Below are positions 26,700 to 34,443 of a stretch of DNA of 64,000 bases, one piece after another; position 1 is the stretch's first letter, and every line of letters starts with the position of its first letter. Location of the stretch: NCBI RefSeq assembly GCF_003075455.1, contig NZ_QDAE01000010.1:1-64000 (forward strand), given 5' to 3'. The stretch is from Arthrobacter sp. Bz4 (GTDB lineage Bacteria > Actinomycetota > Actinomycetes > Actinomycetales > Micrococcaceae). Position numbers and translations under genes: made by a program. Under the pieces are notes generated by a model that saw nothing but the letters and a program-made list of their open reading frames with translations, was not told the DNA's origin and did no database searches.

Positions 26700-26788
26700 A
26701 TTGCGCAGCTCTCACCACACAGATTGCAGAGGCTGCATTTTGGACGTAGCGTCGCTCGAGCAGAGTGACTTCGATCATAAGGATGGCA

Positions 26789-27820
26789 ATGAACTCCACG
26801 CCCACCCCTCCCGAGGAGGAACTGAAGAGGCTCTACCGGCTTCTGGTAACAGTGCGTCAGCTGGATATAGCGGCCGTCCGCTGGCAGCGGCAGGGCATCA
26901 TCCCCGGCTACGCTCCCCTGCTGGGTCAGGAGGCGGCCCAGGTGGGCAGCGGCTTCGCCGTCGACACTGCGCTGGACTTCGTTTTCCCCACCTACCGGGA
27001 GATGGGCGTGGCCCGGGCCATGAACGTTGACATGGTGCAGTACATGGCCACCCACAAGGCCACCTGGCATGGCGGGCTTTACGATCCGGCTGCCACTCAC
27101 CTTGCACCCATCCAGGCGGTAGTCGCCGGATCGGTTCTTCACGCCGTCGGGTGGGCCCACGGCCAGACCCTCGCCCGGCATGAGCGTCAGCCCGGTACCG
27201 GCAGCGGCGTCGCTCTCACCTATTTCGGCGACGGAGCCAGCTCCCAGGGCGATGTCCATGAGGCAATGAACTTCGCTGCGGTGATGAAAGCCCCCGTGGT
27301 CTTCTTCGTGCAGAACAACGGGTGGGCGATCTCCGTCCCCACCGCCGCGCAGGTTGCCGGTGGCGCCGTGGCGGCCCGCGCCGCCGGTTATGGGATGCCG
27401 TCCCTCACCGTGGACGGCAACGACGTCGTCGCCGTCCTTGCGGCGACCCGGCAGGCGGTTGAGCATTGCCGCGCCGGGAACGGACCCATGCTGATCGAAG
27501 CCAACACGTACCGCCTGGGTCCACACTCCACGAGCGATGACCCGGGCCGTTACCGCTCCCTCGCCGACGAGCAGGCAGCCCGCAGCCTCGATCCGGTGCA
27601 GCGTTGCGCGGACCTGTTGCGTACCGCCTACGGAACGGAGACCGATTACTTCGGCGCCGTCCTCGCCGAGGCCGAGGCCGAAACCGAACGGGTCAGGGAG
27701 GGTCTGGAGGCTCTCGAGCCGCGGCCCGGATCCGAGATGTTCACCTACGTCTTCCAGGAGAGCACGCCCGCCCTGCAGCAGCAGGAGACAACATGGAGAG
27801 AGGAATCAGAGCATGTCTGA
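26789..27820 (+). CDS. 2-oxoacid/acetoin dehydrogenase E1 component, alpha subunit
   Basis: TPP-dependent E1 alpha of the pyruvate/branched-chain oxoacid/acetoin dehydrogenase class, 343 residues. The TPP motif is GDGASSQGDVHEAMNFAAVMKAP with ending VQNNGWAIS; the N-terminus has LLVTVRQLDIAAVRWQRQG and PGYAPLLGQEAAQVGSG; the phosphorylation-loop-like segment TYRLGPHSTSDDPGRYR is present. Start ATG 26789 has AAGGA 5 bases upstream; GTG 26765 and ATG 26783 are in-frame alternatives. It overlaps E1 beta by 8 bases. Whether the substrate is pyruvate, a branched-chain oxoacid or acetoin cannot be read, but the divergent Lrp regulator suggests an amino-acid link. Confidence 0.93.
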   Translation: MNSTPTPPEEELKRLYRLLVTVRQLDIAAVRWQRQGIIPGYAPLLGQEAAQVGSGFAVDTALDFVFPTYREMGVARAMNVDMVQYMATHKATWHGGLYDPAATHLAPIQAVVAGSVLHAVGWAHGQTLARHERQPGTGSGVALTYFGDGASSQGDVHEAMNFAAVMKAPVVFFVQNNGWAISVPTAAQVAGGAVAARAAGYGMPSLTVDGNDVVAVLAATRQAVEHCRAGNGPMLIEANTYRLGPHSTSDDPGRYRSLADEQAARSLDPVQRCADLLRTAYGTETDYFGAVLAEAEAETERVREGLEALEPRPGSEMFTYVFQESTPALQQQETTWREESEHV

Positions 27821-28849
27821 GCAGACGGCGGAGATCACGGCTCCGGTCACAGTCGATCCCGAGTCGCCCCTCGAGCACCTCTCCATGCAGCAGGCGCTGA
27901 ATCGGGCGCTGGCAGAATCGTTGGACGAGAATCCCAAGACCCTCATCTTCGGGGAAGACGTGGGCCAGCTCGGTGGCGTGTTCCGGATTACCGACGGGCT
28001 GCAGCAGCGGTTCGGTGCGGACCGGGTATTCGACACCCCCCTGGCCGAATCGGGCATCCTGGGCATGTCGGTGGGGCTGGCGATGGCAGGTTTCCACCCC
28101 ATCCCTGAAGTGCAGTTCGACGGGTTTGCCTACCCCGCCGTCAACCAGATTGTGTGCCAGATCGGCCGGATGAATTACCGGAGCCGGGGCACCCTCCCCA
28201 TGCCGATCACCCTGCGGGTTCCCTCCTTCGGCGGGATCCGCGCGCCCGAACACCACGGCGAAAGCTTGAGAGCCTCTTCGCCCACGTGCCCGGGCTGAAG
28301 GTGGTGTCGCCGTCGGACCCCCATCAGGCCTACCACCTGCTCAAGCATGCCGTGCGGCGCCCCGACCCGGTGATCTTCATGGAGCCCAAGGCCCGCTACT
28401 GGCAAAAGGGACAGGTCGACACCGCCGACGGCGGCACCCTCGAAGGCTCGCGCGTCGCCCGCAGCGGTCGGCACGTCACCCTGATCGCCTGGGGTGCGAT
28501 GGTGTCACGCTGCCTTCAGGTAGCCGAGCTCGCGGCCGAAGACGGGATCGACGTCGAAGTCCTCGATCTGCGCTGGCTGAAGCCGATCGACGCTGCAGGC
28601 CTTGCAGCGTCAGTGCTGAAGACGAAGCGCGCCGTCGTCGTCCACGAAGCGCCGCGCACCAGCGGACTGGGCGCCGAAATCGCGGCATTGGTGACCGAGC
28701 AGTGCTTCAATGTTCTGAAGGCACCGGTGGAACGGGTGACAGGGTTTGATGTCCCGTATCCCTCCGGCGATCTGGAAGACGAGTACGTACCGAACATCGA
28801 CCGGATCCTGTTCGGCATTCAACGAGTATTGGAGCATCGCCGTGGCTGA
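27813..28849 (+). pseudogene. E1 component, beta subunit, split by a one-base frameshift
   Basis: Full-length E1 beta (about 345 residues) if one base is added near 28266. The N-terminal part has FGEDVGQLGGVFRITDGL, DTPLAESGILGMSVGLAMAG and VPSFGGIRAPEHHGES; the C-terminal part, one frame over, continues LESLFAHVPGLKVVSPSD, PVIFMEPKARYW and DLRWLKPIDAAG, ending DEYVPNIDRILFGI. The DNA reads AGCTTGAG where AGCTTGGAG (Ser-Leu-Glu) is expected. Everything else is intact, so a sequencing undercall of G is likely. It is translationally coupled at both ends: 8-base overlap with E1 alpha and 8-base overlap with the lipoyl gene. Confidence 0.92.
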
Positions 28850-29170
28850 ATTGTCCTTTCCGCTACCCGACCTGGGTGAGGGCCTGATCGAGCTACAGTC
28901 CTGGAATGGTTGGTCGCCGTGGGTGACACTGTTGAACGCAATCAGCCGCTGGTTGAGGTGGAAACCACCAAGTCTGCGGTGGAGTTACCCTCACCGCAGG
29001 CGGGAACAGTGGTTAGAGTTCATGGTGAGCCGGGAGACGTAGTGAAAGTGGGGGACCCTCTGATTGTGTTTGAGGTCCCCGACAACACGGCCGGCATTGT
29101 TGGCACGGTGCCCGAGGAACGCGCGCCCAAGCGGCGGGTGCGCCTGAGCCTCGGGTCCGACGACGACTGA
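28842..29170 (+). pseudogene. Stand-alone lipoyl-domain protein (E2 carrier), split by a one-base frameshift
   Basis: With one G restored at 28892/28893 this reads as a 109-residue protein: PLPDLGEGLIE joined to ATVLEWLVAVGDTVERNQP, the lipoyl-lysine hairpin VEVETTKSAVELPSP and a short tail ending in basic then acidic residues (PKRRVRLSLGSDDD). It is a complete single lipoyl domain that would be lipoylated on Lys in ETTKS. There is no E3-binding domain and no catalytic E2 core; the stop codon follows the domain cleanly. GTG start at 28842 overlaps E1 beta. Next gene is an alpha/beta hydrolase 25 bases on. Could be called a biotin/lipoyl-containing protein. Confidence 0.88.
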
Positions 29171-29195
29171 CACGCCTAATCTGAGGGAGATCGAT

Positions 29196-29996
29196 ATGGG
29201 ACGCCACCGGGACCACCTCGTGGAGGGCATTGACCCGCACCTGTCCGTTGAGGAACACAGACCTGCGCAAAAGTCCGACGCACGCCCTGTGCTGTTGCTG
29301 CATGGATTTGCGTCGTCGTCGAAGTTGAACTGGCATGATTCGGGCTGGGTGAGGGCATTGACCGACGCCGGTCGGCGGGTGATTACCGTCGATCTGCCGG
29401 GCCACGGGAGCAGCGCCTCCCCCGAGGAACGTGATGCGTACGCACCAAGCCGGATCCGGGCCGACCTGTTGCAGCTCCTGCTGGACTACCAGGTGAGCCC
29501 CCTCGACGAGTCCAAGCCTTCCAGCGGCGTGGACATTATCGGATACTCGCTGGGATCGAGACTTGCCTGGGAGTTTGGCGCCACCCAGCCTGAACTGGTG
29601 CACCGGATGGTCCTCGGGGGGCCGGGCACCGCAGACCCCCTGGCTGATTTTGACCTTCCCGCCGCCCAGCAGCACCTGACCGACGGCACCCCGATCGACG
29701 ACGCCTCGACCGCCGGCCTGTTACGGATGGCCCGGCTGGTGCCATCCCACGACGTCTTCGCGCTGCTGACCATGGTGGAGGCGATCAAGGGCGAGCCGTT
29801 CAACGCTGCCGAGGCAGTGCCGCACATGCCGTTGCTGCTGGTCGCCGGCGACAAGGACGACCGGGCAACCACCATGCCCGAGCTGGCCGCGTTGAGTCCG
29901 CGCGCGGAGACTGTCTGGCTCCCGGGCCGAACCCACACCAATGCGGTGACGTCGAGGGCCTTCAAAACGGCGGCGATTGAGTTCCTCAACGGTTAG
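29196..29996 (+). CDS. Alpha/beta hydrolase, candidate E2-like acyltransferase of the operon
   Basis: A 266-residue alpha/beta-hydrolase with PVLLLHGFASSSKLNW (oxyanion loop), VDLPGHGSS, nucleophile elbow GYSLGS, acid in AGDKDDRA and a His in PGRTHTNAV. It follows the lipoyl gene by 25 bases with GAGGGAGATC upstream. Known context: in acetoin dehydrogenase AcoC (370 residues) a lipoyl domain is fused to just such an alpha/beta-hydrolase domain that stands in for the usual E2 core. Here the two parts are separate genes in the same order, so this protein may move or hydrolyse the acyl group on the lipoyl carrier. That role is inference; a generic esterase is the alternative. Confidence 0.85.
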   Translation: MGRHRDHLVEGIDPHLSVEEHRPAQKSDARPVLLLHGFASSSKLNWHDSGWVRALTDAGRRVITVDLPGHGSSASPEERDAYAPSRIRADLLQLLLDYQVSPLDESKPSSGVDIIGYSLGSRLAWEFGATQPELVHRMVLGGPGTADPLADFDLPAAQQHLTDGTPIDDASTAGLLRMARLVPSHDVFALLTMVEAIKGEPFNAAEAVPHMPLLLVAGDKDDRATTMPELAALSPRAETVWLPGRTHTNAVTSRAFKTAAIEFLNG

Positions 29997-30124
29997 CCCA
30001 CCGCGCTTTTCGCTGGCTCCGTGCGGCGCGTCACTACTCGCGCTAAAGTACGATAGCGTGGCATAGTCAGCGGACTTAGTAATACGAGCTGATCCCTGTC
30101 AATCTCTCGTACGGTGAGGACCCC

Positions 30125-31093
30125 GTGAACCAACTGCTAGCGCAGCGGTATCGAACCGCCGAGCTCCTCGGCACGGGCGGCGCGGCGGCTGTGTACCGCG
30201 CGATTGATCAGAACCTGGGCCGCGACGTCGCGGTCAAGGTGTTCAACCCCAGTACCTCCGACGACGACGACTACCGCCGGCAGCACACCGAAACACTACT
30301 GCTCGCCACGCTGAACCATCCGGGCCTTGTTACCCTCCACGATGCGGGGCTGCAGCAGGACGAGTCGGGCCGGACCACCAGTTTTCTGGTCATGGAACTC
30401 GTCGATGGGCTGGATCTGAGGAAACTCCTGAAGACCGAACGCCTCGAACCCCTAGCGGTGGCCCAGCTCGGTGCCGACCTGGCCGATGCGCTGGCCTACG
30501 TCCATTCCCAGGGCGTCATCCATCGGGACGTCAAGCCCGCAAACATCCTGCTGTACCGTTCCGACGAGCAGGACACCCGACTGTACTCGAAGCTGACCGA
30601 CTTCGGCATTGCGCGGATGGTTGACGCCTCGGCGGCGACCGCTACCGGCGCCACCATCGGCACCGCCAACTATCTCAGCCCCGAGCAGGCGCACGGAACG
30701 GCTGTCGACTACAAATCCGACATTTACTCCCTCGGCCTGGTGCTGCTCGAATGCCTTACCGGCAAAAAAGCCTTTCCCGGCGCCGTCGTCGAAGCGGCCG
30801 TCGCCCGGCTCCTGCGCGATCCTGAGGTTCCCGCCGATCTGGGACCCTTCTGGGCCCCGCTCCTGACCAGCATGACGGCACGCGGCCCCCAGCAGCGCCC
30901 GGATGCCCACGAGGTTGCCCTGGCCTTGCGTGAGTATGCCGCGGCCGACGACGACCTCCTGGTGTCCAGGCCCGCCGGGCAGGCCCACTCGGACGAGTCA
31001 GCCGCTGAGTCGCCGGGGGCGATCACCGGCGGGATAACCACCGGCAACGTCTACATTCCGGCACCGCCGGCCCACGCACCCACCCTTGGCTAG
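30125..31093 (+). CDS. Serine/threonine protein kinase (Pkn type), soluble
   Basis: A 322-residue Hanks-type kinase. Glycine loop GTGGAAAVYRA, ATP-binding Lys 38 (VAVKVF), catalytic loop IHRDVKPAN with Asp 135, DFGIAR with Asp 159, and GTANYLSPEQAHG in the activation segment are all intact, so it should be active. Domain ends near residue 270; the tail of about 50 residues is Ala/Ser/Gly/Pro-rich and has no membrane span or PASTA domain, unlike PknB. Start is GTG 30125 with GAGGA upstream. The neighbouring genes give no clear substrate. Confidence 0.94.
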   Translation: MNQLLAQRYRTAELLGTGGAAAVYRAIDQNLGRDVAVKVFNPSTSDDDDYRRQHTETLLLATLNHPGLVTLHDAGLQQDESGRTTSFLVMELVDGLDLRKLLKTERLEPLAVAQLGADLADALAYVHSQGVIHRDVKPANILLYRSDEQDTRLYSKLTDFGIARMVDASAATATGATIGTANYLSPEQAHGTAVDYKSDIYSLGLVLLECLTGKKAFPGAVVEAAVARLLRDPEVPADLGPFWAPLLTSMTARGPQQRPDAHEVALALREYAAADDDLLVSRPAGQAHSDESAAESPGAITGGITTGNVYIPAPPAHAPTLG

Positions 31094-31208
31094 CACCCCC
31101 ACTCCCCCGCACACGAGCGCATCGGACCCAGGTACTGGCGCCGCGCATCGTGCCATGCGTCGCGGCCCGCTCAGCGGCGCTCAGTACCTGGAAAAGTGGT
31201 TCGGGGAG

Positions 31209-31364
31209 CTAGTTGTCTTCGTCCGAGGGTTCCTCGGGCTCAAAGCTCGAGGCCTCTTCAGTGACTCCTGCTCCTACCCCCTCCTCGGACTCCGGGATAG
31301 TGCCTTCGGGGCCTTTCGACTTCTCGTCGGCGTTCGCATTTTCCGGCTCAGGCTGCTCAGTCAT
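31209..31364 (-). CDS. 51-residue acidic protein
   Basis: A small ORF on the minus strand with a strong ribosome site (AGAAGGAG) 5-6 bases before ATG 31364. The product is Glu/Pro/Ser-rich with about 18 acidic and 2 basic residues, starting MTEQPEPENANADEKS and ending EEPSDEDN, with one Phe and no hydrophobic segment. It is likely intrinsically disordered. Convergent with the kinase gene, whose stop is 115 bases away, and divergent from the PGPGW membrane protein. No family recognised; the ribosome site and codon choice are the evidence for coding. Confidence 0.65.
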   Translation of the reverse strand: MTEQPEPENANADEKSKGPEGTIPESEEGVGAGVTEEASSFEPEEPSDEDN

Positions 31365-31492
31365 GGCGCTCCTTCTGGTTGCTGTTCAACTCGTCCTGTC
31401 ATCCTAGCGAGTCCCGGTGGCGCTGACTCATCGAATGGCCCAGGGCTCGCTCCTGGGCGCGGGCGCCGGACCGAATATGGCAAGCTAATCAA

Positions 31493-31945
31493 ATGATGAA
31501 GGCGGACCGCGTGCACCCCTGGATACGGCGAGTCGCCATTGAAGTGGGCGGGTGGACACTGGTGGTGCTTGGTATTGCCGGGTTGGTCCTCCCCGGTCCG
31601 GGCCTGCTATTGGTCGCTTCCGGACTGGCAGTGCTGTCCTTCCGCTATCCCTGGGCGGAACGGCTCTTGCACCCGGTGATGGCGCGGGCCATGCAGGCGG
31701 CCGAGCTGGGCATGCTGACCTGGCCCCGCATTGTGCTCAGTGTGCTGAGCGCGCTGACGCTCATGGCCACGGGAGTGATCTGGGGGTTACAACCCGAGGT
31801 CCCCGGCTGGTGGCCGCTGGAAGACCGGTGGTGGCTGCCGGGCGGCTGGGTCACCGGTGGCACCATGATCGGCTCAGGCATCATTGCGTTGGGCCTGATC
31901 GTCTACAGTTACCGACGGTTCAGGCCCGGCCGGTCAGAACGCTAG
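31493..31945 (+). CDS. PGPGW/TIGR02611-family membrane protein
   Basis: A 150-residue membrane protein with three to four hydrophobic segments. The first two spans flank the family mark GLVLPGPGLLLVASGLAVLSFRYPWAERL in the reading; the last span is GSGIIALGLIVYSYRRF with a positive C-terminus. This is a widespread actinobacterial family of unknown function. ATG 31493 or 31496 (MM) both possible. Convergent with the Fpg/Nei glycosylase gene 27 bases away. Confidence 0.88.
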   Translation: MMKADRVHPWIRRVAIEVGGWTLVVLGIAGLVLPGPGLLLVASGLAVLSFRYPWAERLLHPVMARAMQAAELGMLTWPRIVLSVLSALTLMATGVIWGLQPEVPGWWPLEDRWWLPGGWVTGGTMIGSGIIALGLIVYSYRRFRPGRSER

Positions 31946-31972
31946 ACGCACGGCACCGGCCAGGTGCGCCGG

Positions 31973-32869
31973 CTACTTCAGGAACTTCGACGTACGCCGG
32001 TCGGCCAGCGGTTTGCCGCCGGTCTGGCAGGTGGGACAGTACTGCAGCGAGGAATCCGCGAAGGAGACTTCGCGCACCGTGTCGCCGCAGACCGGGCATG
32101 CCTCGCCCGTGCGGGCATGTACCCGCAGTGACTGCCGCTTGGTGTCCTTGAGTTCCTTGGCGGGCCGCCCGGACGCAGCCTCGATCGCTGTCCGCAGCAG
32201 GTGGTGCATGGTGGTGTGGAGGGTGGCGACGGCGTCGTCGTCGAGCTTGTTGGCCAGGGCAAACGGCGAGAGCCGTGCCGCGTGCAGGATTTCATCGCTG
32301 TAGGCGTTGCCAATTCCCGCGATCTTTGACTGATCCCTCAGCAGCCCCTTGATCTGGCCAGCGTGGGCGTGTAGCAGGGGCTTGAATCCCGCCAGGTCCA
32401 ACTCAAGCGCATCCGGTCCCAGCCTGGCAATCCCGGGAACCTCCTCAGGGCTCTCGACCACGTAGGCGGCCAGCGACTTGCGGGTCCCAGCCTCGGTCAG
32501 GTCGAAGCCCGGCTCACCCCCGGGTCCAGGTTCGGTGCCAGCGTCCGCGAACCGGACCCGCAGTGCGATTAGCCCCTTGCCCGGCTTCAGGCGTGCCGTG
32601 CTGAGACTGTCGGACCATCTGAGCCACCCGGCGCGGGCCAGATGCATCACCAGGAATAGCCCGCCGATTTCCAGCACCAGGAATTTGCCACACCGGTCAA
32701 CTGATTGAACCTGCAGCCCAGCCAGGGACTGCACGGGTACCTTGGCCGTCTTCAGCACCGAAAAGGACGCCACCTCAAGACCGGCGACGACGGCGGGCGG
32801 ACCGTCCTCGGGGATGAGTTTCCGCCGAAGGAAATCAACGAGTCCCTGCACCTCAGGCATCTCTGGCAT
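31973..32869 (-). CDS. Fpg/Nei-family DNA glycosylase
   Basis: A 298-residue bifunctional base-excision repair enzyme. MPEMPEV at the N-terminus supplies the catalytic Pro2 and Glu3 after Met removal; the helix-two-turn-helix carries GLLRDQSKIAGIGNAYSDEIL; the C-terminal zinc finger has CPVCGDTVRE and YCPTCQTGGK. The overall sequence is the actinobacterial Fpg/Nei type rather than classical MutM, so the lesion preference (oxidised purine or pyrimidine) is not settled. The gene is preceded by the terminator hairpin of the transporter gene, so it has its own promoter. Confidence 0.95.
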   Translation of the reverse strand: MPEMPEVQGLVDFLRRKLIPEDGPPAVVAGLEVASFSVLKTAKVPVQSLAGLQVQSVDRCGKFLVLEIGGLFLVMHLARAGWLRWSDSLSTARLKPGKGLIALRVRFADAGTEPGPGGEPGFDLTEAGTRKSLAAYVVESPEEVPGIARLGPDALELDLAGFKPLLHAHAGQIKGLLRDQSKIAGIGNAYSDEILHAARLSPFALANKLDDDAVATLHTTMHHLLRTAIEAASGRPAKELKDTKRQSLRVHARTGEACPVCGDTVREVSFADSSLQYCPTCQTGGKPLADRRTSKFLK

Positions 32870-32899
32870 GGACCTAGGTTAACACTGCTGCACAACGGA

Positions 32900-32943
32900 C
32901 GGGGCCGGAAGCAGCGGGAGGTCTCCCGCCGCTGCCGGCCCCG
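32900..32943 (-). terminator. Long GC-rich hairpin downstream of the MHS transporter
   Basis: A 21-base arm (32900-32920) pairs with 32923-32943 around a 2-base turn, with two mismatches. It lies 18 bases after the transporter stop and 30 bases before the glycosylase start. No T-run follows, so it is either a factor-assisted terminator or an mRNA-stabilising hairpin. Confidence 0.6.
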
Positions 32944-32961
32944 TTGATGCAGTATGACGCG

Positions 32962-34293
32962 CTAGTGGTGAGACACGCCCAGCGGTGCGCCCTTGGTCTC
33001 CTTGACCAGGCTGACGCCAATGAAGGAAATCACACACAGCACCATGATGTAGATCGCCACGGAACCCGACCATTCGTACGCCTCAAGGAGCGCCTGCGCC
33101 ACTGTGGCAGCGAACGCTCCGCCGAGGATTGCGCCGAGGGCGTAGCCGATCGAGATGCCCGAGTACCGCACCTGGGCGGGGAACATTTCGGCGTACATGG
33201 CCGACATGGGGCCGTAGGACAGACCCAACCCAATGGTCAGGACGAACAGGGCCACCCCGTAGAGCACGATGTCGCCGGTGTCGATCAGCATGAACATCGG
33301 GATCATCCAGACGAAGACCCAGGCATAGCCGATCTGGAAGGTCCGGACCCGGCCAATCTTGTCGGAGAGCCAGCCTCCCACCATGGTGAAAATCAGCCAG
33401 CCGAAGGAGGCCAGCACTGTTGCCAGCAGCACCTCCTGGATGGGAAGTTCCAGACGCCCAGTGGCATACGAGATGAAGAAGGCAATCAGGAGGTACCCGG
33501 CGGCGTTGTTACCGATGAAGATGGCAGCTGACAGGAGCACGTTCTTGGTGTGGTTCCGGAACAGTTCACGAAGCGGCGCCTTGCTTTCCGCCTTGCGCTG
33601 CGCCATCTCCTTGAACACTGGGCTCTCGGCGACCGAGCGGCGGATCAGGTATCCCACCACGATCAGGACCACCGACAGCAGGAACGGAATCCGCCAGCCC
33701 CAGGCCAGGAACTCATCTTCGGTCAGAACCGTCCGCAGCAGCAACAGGAGGCTGGTCGCGAGGATCATCCCGATGGGGACACCGATCTGCGGGTAGGCCC
33801 CGAAGAGTCCGCGCCGGTGTACGGGTGCGTGCTCCACGGCCATGAGTGCTGCACCGCCCCATTCACCGCCGGCGGAGAAGCCCTGGATGATGCGGAACAG
33901 GATCAGCAGGATGGGTGCCCAGATGCCGATCTGCGCGTAGGTCGGCAGGAGGCCGATCAGAGCGGTCGCCCCACCCATCAAGAGCAGGGTCATCACCAGC
34001 ACGGCCTTGCGGCCAATCCGGTCACCGAGGTGACCCGCGACGATCGCGCCGAGCGGACGGAAGAGGAAGCTGATGCCGATCAGGGCGAACGACAGGATCT
34101 GGGCCAGGCCGGGGTTCGAATCCGACAGGGGTGTCAGGAAGAGCCCGGCCAGGACTGTCGCGGTCAGCTGGGCGAAAATGAAAAAGTCGTACCACTCGAT
34201 GGTGGTGCCGACCAGGGTCCCCGCCAGAACCTTGCGTTCCTCGCGGGTCACGCGTTGTTTGGGCTGGCCAACGCTGGTGGAAGAAGACGTCAT
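32962..34293 (-). CDS. MHS-family (metabolite:H+ symporter) MFS transporter
   Basis: A 443-residue, 12-span proton symporter of the ProP/ShiA/KgtP type. Diagnostic N-terminal GTTIEWYDFFIFAQLTATVL, the loop GHLGDRIGRKAVLVMTLL, GFSAGGEWGGAALMAVEHAP in TM4 region and WLSDKIGRV in the second half are all present. Members import organic acids, betaine, shikimate or aromatic acids. It lies next to the HpaB/HpaC-type monooxygenase genes in the same direction, 150 bases downstream, so it may bring in the aromatic substrate. That link is inference. Confidence 0.93.
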   Translation of the reverse strand: MTSSSTSVGQPKQRVTREERKVLAGTLVGTTIEWYDFFIFAQLTATVLAGLFLTPLSDSNPGLAQILSFALIGISFLFRPLGAIVAGHLGDRIGRKAVLVMTLLLMGGATALIGLLPTYAQIGIWAPILLILFRIIQGFSAGGEWGGAALMAVEHAPVHRRGLFGAYPQIGVPIGMILATSLLLLLRTVLTEDEFLAWGWRIPFLLSVVLIVVGYLIRRSVAESPVFKEMAQRKAESKAPLRELFRNHTKNVLLSAAIFIGNNAAGYLLIAFFISYATGRLELPIQEVLLATVLASFGWLIFTMVGGWLSDKIGRVRTFQIGYAWVFVWMIPMFMLIDTGDIVLYGVALFVLTIGLGLSYGPMSAMYAEMFPAQVRYSGISIGYALGAILGGAFAATVAQALLEAYEWSGSVAIYIMVLCVISFIGVSLVKETKGAPLGVSHH

Positions 34294-34443
34294 TGTGTAC
34301 TCCAGGGTGGGACGGACTATTTACTGACAGAACGTTCGGTTTGTGACGCTGATCATACTACCCCGGGATGGCCTAATGCACGCTCCCCGGCGACGACTTG
34401 CCGGAAGACCTGCCGGGAAGCCTGTCGAAAGGCGGCGGCGCGG

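Noticed and set aside
28255-28275. Programmed ribosomal frameshift in E1 beta
   Set aside because: No slippery heptamer or downstream pseudoknot is evident, and the same one-base loss recurs in five other genes, so undercalling is simpler.
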